From positions 1 through 8,155 of the forward strand of contig JAJXXM010000341.1 of NCBI GenBank assembly GCA_021781095.1: a DNA stretch of 8,155 bases. The letters run 5' to 3'. The stretch is from a bacterium (GTDB lineage Bacteria > Eremiobacterota > Eremiobacteria > Baltobacterales > Baltobacteraceae). This document shows positions 5,533 through 8,155 of the stretch, piece by piece. Position numbers and translations under genes: made by a program. Under the pieces are notes generated by a model. The model saw only the letters and a list, made by a program, of their open reading frames with translations. It was not told where the DNA came from and made no database searches. Each line of letters opens with the position of its first letter. Within the stretch, counting starts at the first letter, position 1.

Positions 5533-6276
5533 TTAGATCCCGGCATACCACTCGTAGCCTTGGTCCTCCCAGTAACCGCCCTTCCCGCCGTAGAGATGCG
5601 CGAACGAGCCGACGACCTGGATCTCCGCCACCCATTTCGCGCTCTTATAGCCGAGTTGGGTCGGCACGCGCAAGCGCACCGGGGCGCCGTGATCGGGGCG
5701 AATCGGCCGACCGTTTAATTGTAACGCGAGCAACGTTTGCGGATGATACGCTTGCGCCATATCGAGGCTTTCGTAATACGGCGTTCCTTGATCGTCGCGA
5801 TCCATGCAGCGAAAGACGACGTAGCGGGCATCGCGGTGCGGCGTTGCGAGGCGAAGCACGTCGCGCAGCGGCACCCCCGTCCACGCACCGATCGCACTCC
5901 ATCCCTCGACGCAATCGTGCCTGGTAATCTGCGTCTGCTGCGCCATCCCTGCGAGCCGCGCGAGCGGGATTCGCATCGGGCGCTCGACCGCTCCGGAGAT
6001 CGCGAGCGCGTAACTCCGGAACCCGTTCGCCAGCAACGCTTCGTACGTCGAACTCGTCGGCGTCGGCAAGCTATCGATCGGAAAGTGCGGGCTGATATCG
6101 GCGACCGAATATTGGCGCGCAAGCCCGGCGGAATTTCCGAGGATCGCCGCATCGAGCGCGCCTTCGAGCCCGAGCAAATGATGGAACCCCGGATTATCGT
6201 TGAGCGCCGTCCCGATCGGCGCGCAGCCGCCGAGCGCGGCCGCGATGGAGCTTGCGAGAAAGAGGCGTCGTTTCAT
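5533..6276 (-). CDS. Tat-exported sulfite-oxidase-like molybdopterin oxidoreductase
   Basis: Predicted periplasmic molybdenum enzyme of the sulfite oxidase/YedY (MsrP) superfamily, 247 residues. The N-terminus MKRRLFLASS is a twin-arginine signal, followed by LGGC with C18, which could serve as a lipobox and anchor the enzyme in the membrane. The Moco core is recognised by HDCVEGWS with the molybdenum-ligand cysteine C122, followed by WTGVPLRDVL (132-141), FRCMDRDD (155-162), and the family-typical C-terminal half with LALQLNGRPIRPDHGAPVRL, then VPTQLGYKSAKWV and a GYWEDQGYEW end. There is no C-terminal dimerisation domain as in true sulfite oxidases, so it resembles YedY/MsrP in size. The substrate cannot be told from sequence. 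The start ATG overlaps the cytochrome stop (ATGA), so the cytochrome is the likely electron partner. Electrons could go to or come from the quinone pool. Confidence 0.92.
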   Translation of the reverse strand: MKRRLFLASSIAAALGGCAPIGTALNDNPGFHHLLGLEGALDAAILGNSAGLARQYSVADISPHFPIDSLPTPTSSTYEALLANGFRSYALAISGAVERPMRIPLARLAGMAQQTQITRHDCVEGWSAIGAWTGVPLRDVLRLATPHRDARYVVFRCMDRDDQGTPYYESLDMAQAYHPQTLLALQLNGRPIRPDHGAPVRLRVPTQLGYKSAKWVAEIQVVGSFAHLYGGKGGYWEDQGYEWYAGI

Positions 6277-7088
6277 GGGCCTACGCTTTCATGGTCGCGC
6301 AAACGATACCAGCCGGAGATCATCGAGCGCATTTGATTGAAAAACCCCTGCGTCGCCACTTGAAAGATGTGGACGAGCGCGAAGCCGACGAAAAGCAGCA
6401 TGCCGAGAAAGTGCCAGAGCCGCGCGAATTGCCGCCCTCCAAAGAGGACGGTCAGCGGGTGTGCGATCGCGTCGATACCCGGCGAGAGGGCGAGCCCGGT
6501 CAAGACGATGAGCGGCGCGAGCACGAACAACACGAACGTGTACGCCGCTTTCTGCAGCGGATTGTACGTGCCGTGCGGCGGCGGCTCGCGCCGCAGGCGT
6601 AAATAATACGCTTGCATCGGCAGCAGTTTCGGAAGATCGCTCGGGCGCAACACCATCTCGGCGAGATTCCCTTTGATCGCGCTCGAGACGAGCCATGCCA
6701 GCCATGCGAGGCTCGCGACCCATGCGAAGAACAAGTGCCAACGCCGGCCGTCAGCGAGATCCTGGTAGGCCGGAATCGTGAGCCAGCCGGGGAAGGCGCG
6801 CGCGGTCTCGCCGCCGACCCCATCGCTTCCCCATCCGAGGAATCCGGTGGTCGAAAAGGTGTGCCCGAAAAGGGTGAGCTGCCCAACGCCATCGGCGGGC
6901 GAGCCGATCGAGAGCACGCGGCGTGCGGGCGTACTGCGGTCGGCAGCGTCGAGGTAGGGGGCGGCGTTGAAGATTTGGAGGCCGCTGGAGATGAGCACCG
7001 CGACGGCGATCGCCCCAAACCAATGGGCGAGGCGCGTCAGCAGGGCATAGCGATAGACGAGTCTCTGCACGATGCCACTATAACGCAT
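6273..7088 (-). CDS. Di-haem b-type cytochrome, membrane partner of the molybdoenzyme
   Basis: A 271-residue cytochrome b561/Ni-hydrogenase-type cytochrome b (PF01292-like). Four membrane helices are visible at about 22-42, 115-137, 180-203 and 222-246. Candidate haem histidines are H22 (RLAHWF), H118 (RRWHLF), H226 (LWHFLG) and H240 (LVHIFQ), in the expected helices. A YNPLQK-AY motif (175-183) before helix 3 is typical of cytochrome subunits of thiosulfate reductase and formate dehydrogenase-like enzymes. By family knowledge such subunits pass electrons between quinol and a periplasmic enzyme. The frame is open to 7427, but ATG 7088 is preferred because AAAGG lies 8 nt upstream and the upstream part is antisense to the hydratase gene. 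It is the first gene of the four-gene minus-strand operon and diverges from liuC across 40 bp. It is not MsrQ-like, so this is not a standard MsrPQ pair. Confidence 0.92.
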   Translation of the reverse strand: MRYSGIVQRLVYRYALLTRLAHWFGAIAVAVLISSGLQIFNAAPYLDAADRSTPARRVLSIGSPADGVGQLTLFGHTFSTTGFLGWGSDGVGGETARAFPGWLTIPAYQDLADGRRWHLFFAWVASLAWLAWLVSSAIKGNLAEMVLRPSDLPKLLPMQAYYLRLRREPPPHGTYNPLQKAAYTFVLFVLAPLIVLTGLALSPGIDAIAHPLTVLFGGRQFARLWHFLGMLLFVGFALVHIFQVATQGFFNQMRSMISGWYRLRDHESVGP

Positions 7089-7128
7089 TCCAGGCGCCTT
7101 TGGATGGCGGCGAGAAGAGGGCGCGGGT
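7089..7128. promoter_or_regulatory. 40-bp divergent intergenic region
   Basis: The only gap between the cytochrome operon and the leucine operon. It holds both ribosome binding sites (AAAGG on the minus strand, 7097-7101; GAAGAGG on the plus strand, 7114-7120) and a small palindrome AGGCGCCT (7092-7099). I see no convincing -35/-10 pair, and 40 bp leaves no room for two separate promoters, so at least one promoter probably lies inside the opposite gene. Confidence 0.4.
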
Positions 7129-7911
7129 ATGAAAGAAGCACCTCTTCGCGTCGCGCTCGCCGACGGCGTGGCGCGCGTAACGCTCGCCCGCCCCAAGGTC
7201 CGCAACGCATTCAACGCCGAGATGATCGATGCGCTGCGCGAGACCTTCGCACGCTTCGATAACGACGATAGCACCCGTGCCGTTTTGCTGACGGGCGAGG
7301 GCTCGGTTTTTTGCGGCGGCGCCGATATTTCGTGGATGCGCTCCTCGCTCGACCTCACGCACGAAGAAAACGTCGCCGACGCCCGCGCGATGAGCGAGAT
7401 GTTTCGCACCATCGATCGCTGCAGCAAGCCGACGGTCGCCGCGATTCACGGCGCCGCGCTCGGCGGCGGAGCGGGGCTCGCCGCGGTCTGCGATATTGCG
7501 ATTGCCGCCGACGATGCGACCTTCGGCTTCACGGAAGTAAAACTCGGCATCATCCCCGCCGTCATCTCGCCGTTCGTCATCGCGAAGATCGGTCGCAGTC
7601 ACGCGCGGGCGCTCTTTCTCACCGGCGAACGCTTCGACGCACAGCGCGCCGCAGCGATCGGGCTGGTGCACCGCGTCGTCCGCGCTTCCCACCTCGACGA
7701 TGCCGTCGACGAGACGCTCCGCGAACTCTTCAGCGCCTCACCCGCCGCCATCGCGGCGGCGAAAGCGCTCGTGCCGCGCGTCGCCGAGAGTTCGTACGAC
7801 GAAACGCTCGCGCTCACCGCCGAAGCGATCGCCGCGCAACGCACCTCACCGGAAGGCCAAGAGGGGCTGCGCGCGTTTCTCGAACGCCGGACGCCGACGT
7901 TCTCGCGATGA
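7129..7911 (+). CDS. liuC: Enoyl-CoA hydratase/isomerase family, probable methylglutaconyl-CoA hydratase
   Basis: A 260-residue crotonase-fold enzyme predicted to hydrate 3-methylglutaconyl-CoA to HMG-CoA in leucine degradation. The oxyanion-hole segments are CGGADISWM (62-70) and HGAALGGGAGL (107-117). The catalytic Glu equivalent to rat Glu164 is E136 in FTEVKLGIIPA. The position of Glu144 is glycine (G116). The SWM after GGADI, the glycine at 116 and the EVKLGIIPAVISPFV stretch match bacterial LiuC proteins as I know them rather than housekeeping fatty-acid hydratases. ATG 7129 is supported by GAAGAGG 8 nt upstream. Its stop overlaps the start of the biotin carboxylase gene (ATGA), which fits a liu-type operon, since methylcrotonyl-CoA carboxylase makes the substrate. 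A generic enoyl-CoA hydratase remains possible but less likely. Confidence 0.93.
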   Translation: MKEAPLRVALADGVARVTLARPKVRNAFNAEMIDALRETFARFDNDDSTRAVLLTGEGSVFCGGADISWMRSSLDLTHEENVADARAMSEMFRTIDRCSKPTVAAIHGAALGGGAGLAAVCDIAIAADDATFGFTEVKLGIIPAVISPFVIAKIGRSHARALFLTGERFDAQRAAAIGLVHRVVRASHLDDAVDETLRELFSASPAAIAAAKALVPRVAESSYDETLALTAEAIAAQRTSPEGQEGLRAFLERRTPTFSR

Positions 7912-8155
7912 TCCGTCGCCTACTCATCGCCAATCGCGGCGAGATCGCCATTCGCGTCGCGCGCACGGCGCACGAAATGGGTATCGCCGCGCTCGGTATC
8001 TATTCGGCCGCCGACGAACGCGCCTGCCACGTGCGTGCGATGGATGAAGCGCGGTGCATCGGCCCGGCGCTCGCCCGCGATTCCTATCTCAATATCGGCG
8101 CGGTGATCGAGGCCGCGCGCGCGATGGGTGCCGACGCCATCCACCCGGGCTACGG
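7908..8155 (+). CDS. Biotin carboxylase N-terminus, probable methylcrotonyl-CoA carboxylase alpha subunit (partial)
   Basis: The frame starts at the ATG overlapping the liuC stop and is open to the right edge, showing the first 82 residues. They form the N-terminal domain of biotin-dependent carboxylases: MIRRLLIANRGEIAIRVART, then YSAADERACHVRAMDEA, CIGPALARDSYLN and the HPGYG motif at the edge. The enzyme would use ATP and bicarbonate to carboxylate biotin. The visible part cannot separate acetyl-, propionyl- and methylcrotonyl-CoA carboxylases. The coupling to a LiuC-type hydratase favours the methylcrotonyl-CoA carboxylase biotin-containing subunit (LiuD/MccA) of leucine degradation; that assignment is inference from context. 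Confidence 0.93.
   Translation, partial: MIRRLLIANRGEIAIRVARTAHEMGIAALGIYSAADERACHVRAMDEARCIGPALARDSYLNIGAVIEAARAMGADAIHPGY

Noticed and set aside
7089..7427. 113-residue N-terminal extension of the cytochrome b
   Set aside because: The extension is antisense to the liuC coding region and has no membrane or motif content; ATG 7088 has AAAGG at 8 nt and gives a first helix with H22 at the expected place.
6612..7692. Frames of about 200 codons opposite the cytochrome and hydratase genes (6612-7262 plus, 7078-7692 minus)
   Set aside because: They overlap genes with clear motifs on the other strand and have shadow-type composition.
1..8155. CRISPR array, tRNA/rRNA genes, insertion sequences or attachment sites
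   Set aside because: No regularly spaced repeats, no transposase-like frame and no recognisable RNA gene were seen; coding sequence fills nearly all of the window and composition looks even throughout.

Overview
The window is GC-rich (visibly about 65% G+C), gene-dense bacterial chromosome with nine protein genes, no RNA genes, no mobile element and no CRISPR array. Gene content (diguanylate cyclase and HD-GYP proteins, a Tat-exported molybdoenzyme with its b-type cytochrome, a periplasmic cupredoxin, leucine catabolism) fits a free-living, respiring environmental bacterium. My guess is an uncultivated lineage such as Eremiobacterota (WPS-2), but that rests on overall style only and is low confidence.

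Left third (1-3161, minus strand): a two-gene operon. An exported protein of unknown function (2439-3161) is followed 30 bp later by a very large gene (2408 down past the left edge). This gene encodes GAF, GGDEF and STAND/NB-ARC-like ATPase domains in one chain. Its true reading frame stays open to the window edge, so it is easily lost behind long antisense shadow frames. Middle (3147-3731, plus strand): an exported type 1 copper protein of the MauL/plastocyanin-like kind. Its start overlaps the start of the exported protein by 15 bp, and its end overlaps the end of the next minus-strand gene by 21 bp.

Centre-right (7088 down to 3711, minus strand): a tight four-gene operon in the order b-type cytochrome, Tat-exported sulfite-oxidase-like molybdoenzyme (ATGA overlap), exported ferritin-like protein (24-bp gap, strong ribosome binding site), and membrane HD-GYP c-di-GMP phosphodiesterase (7-bp gap, TTG start). 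Right end (7129 onward, plus strand): a divergent leucine-degradation operon, with methylglutaconyl-CoA hydratase (liuC) overlapping by ATGA the start of a biotin carboxylase that runs off the edge and is probably the methylcrotonyl-CoA carboxylase alpha subunit.

Read together, the window holds an enzyme that should make c-di-GMP and one that should degrade it. They lie beside three different exported metal/redox proteins (Cu, Mo, probable di-iron) and a quinone-linked type of membrane cytochrome. The most unusual item is the cyclase itself: a diguanylate cyclase fused to a STAND signalling ATPase, an arrangement better known with class III adenylate/guanylate cyclases. That c-di-GMP turnover here is tied to extracytoplasmic redox state is my inference from gene order and topology.
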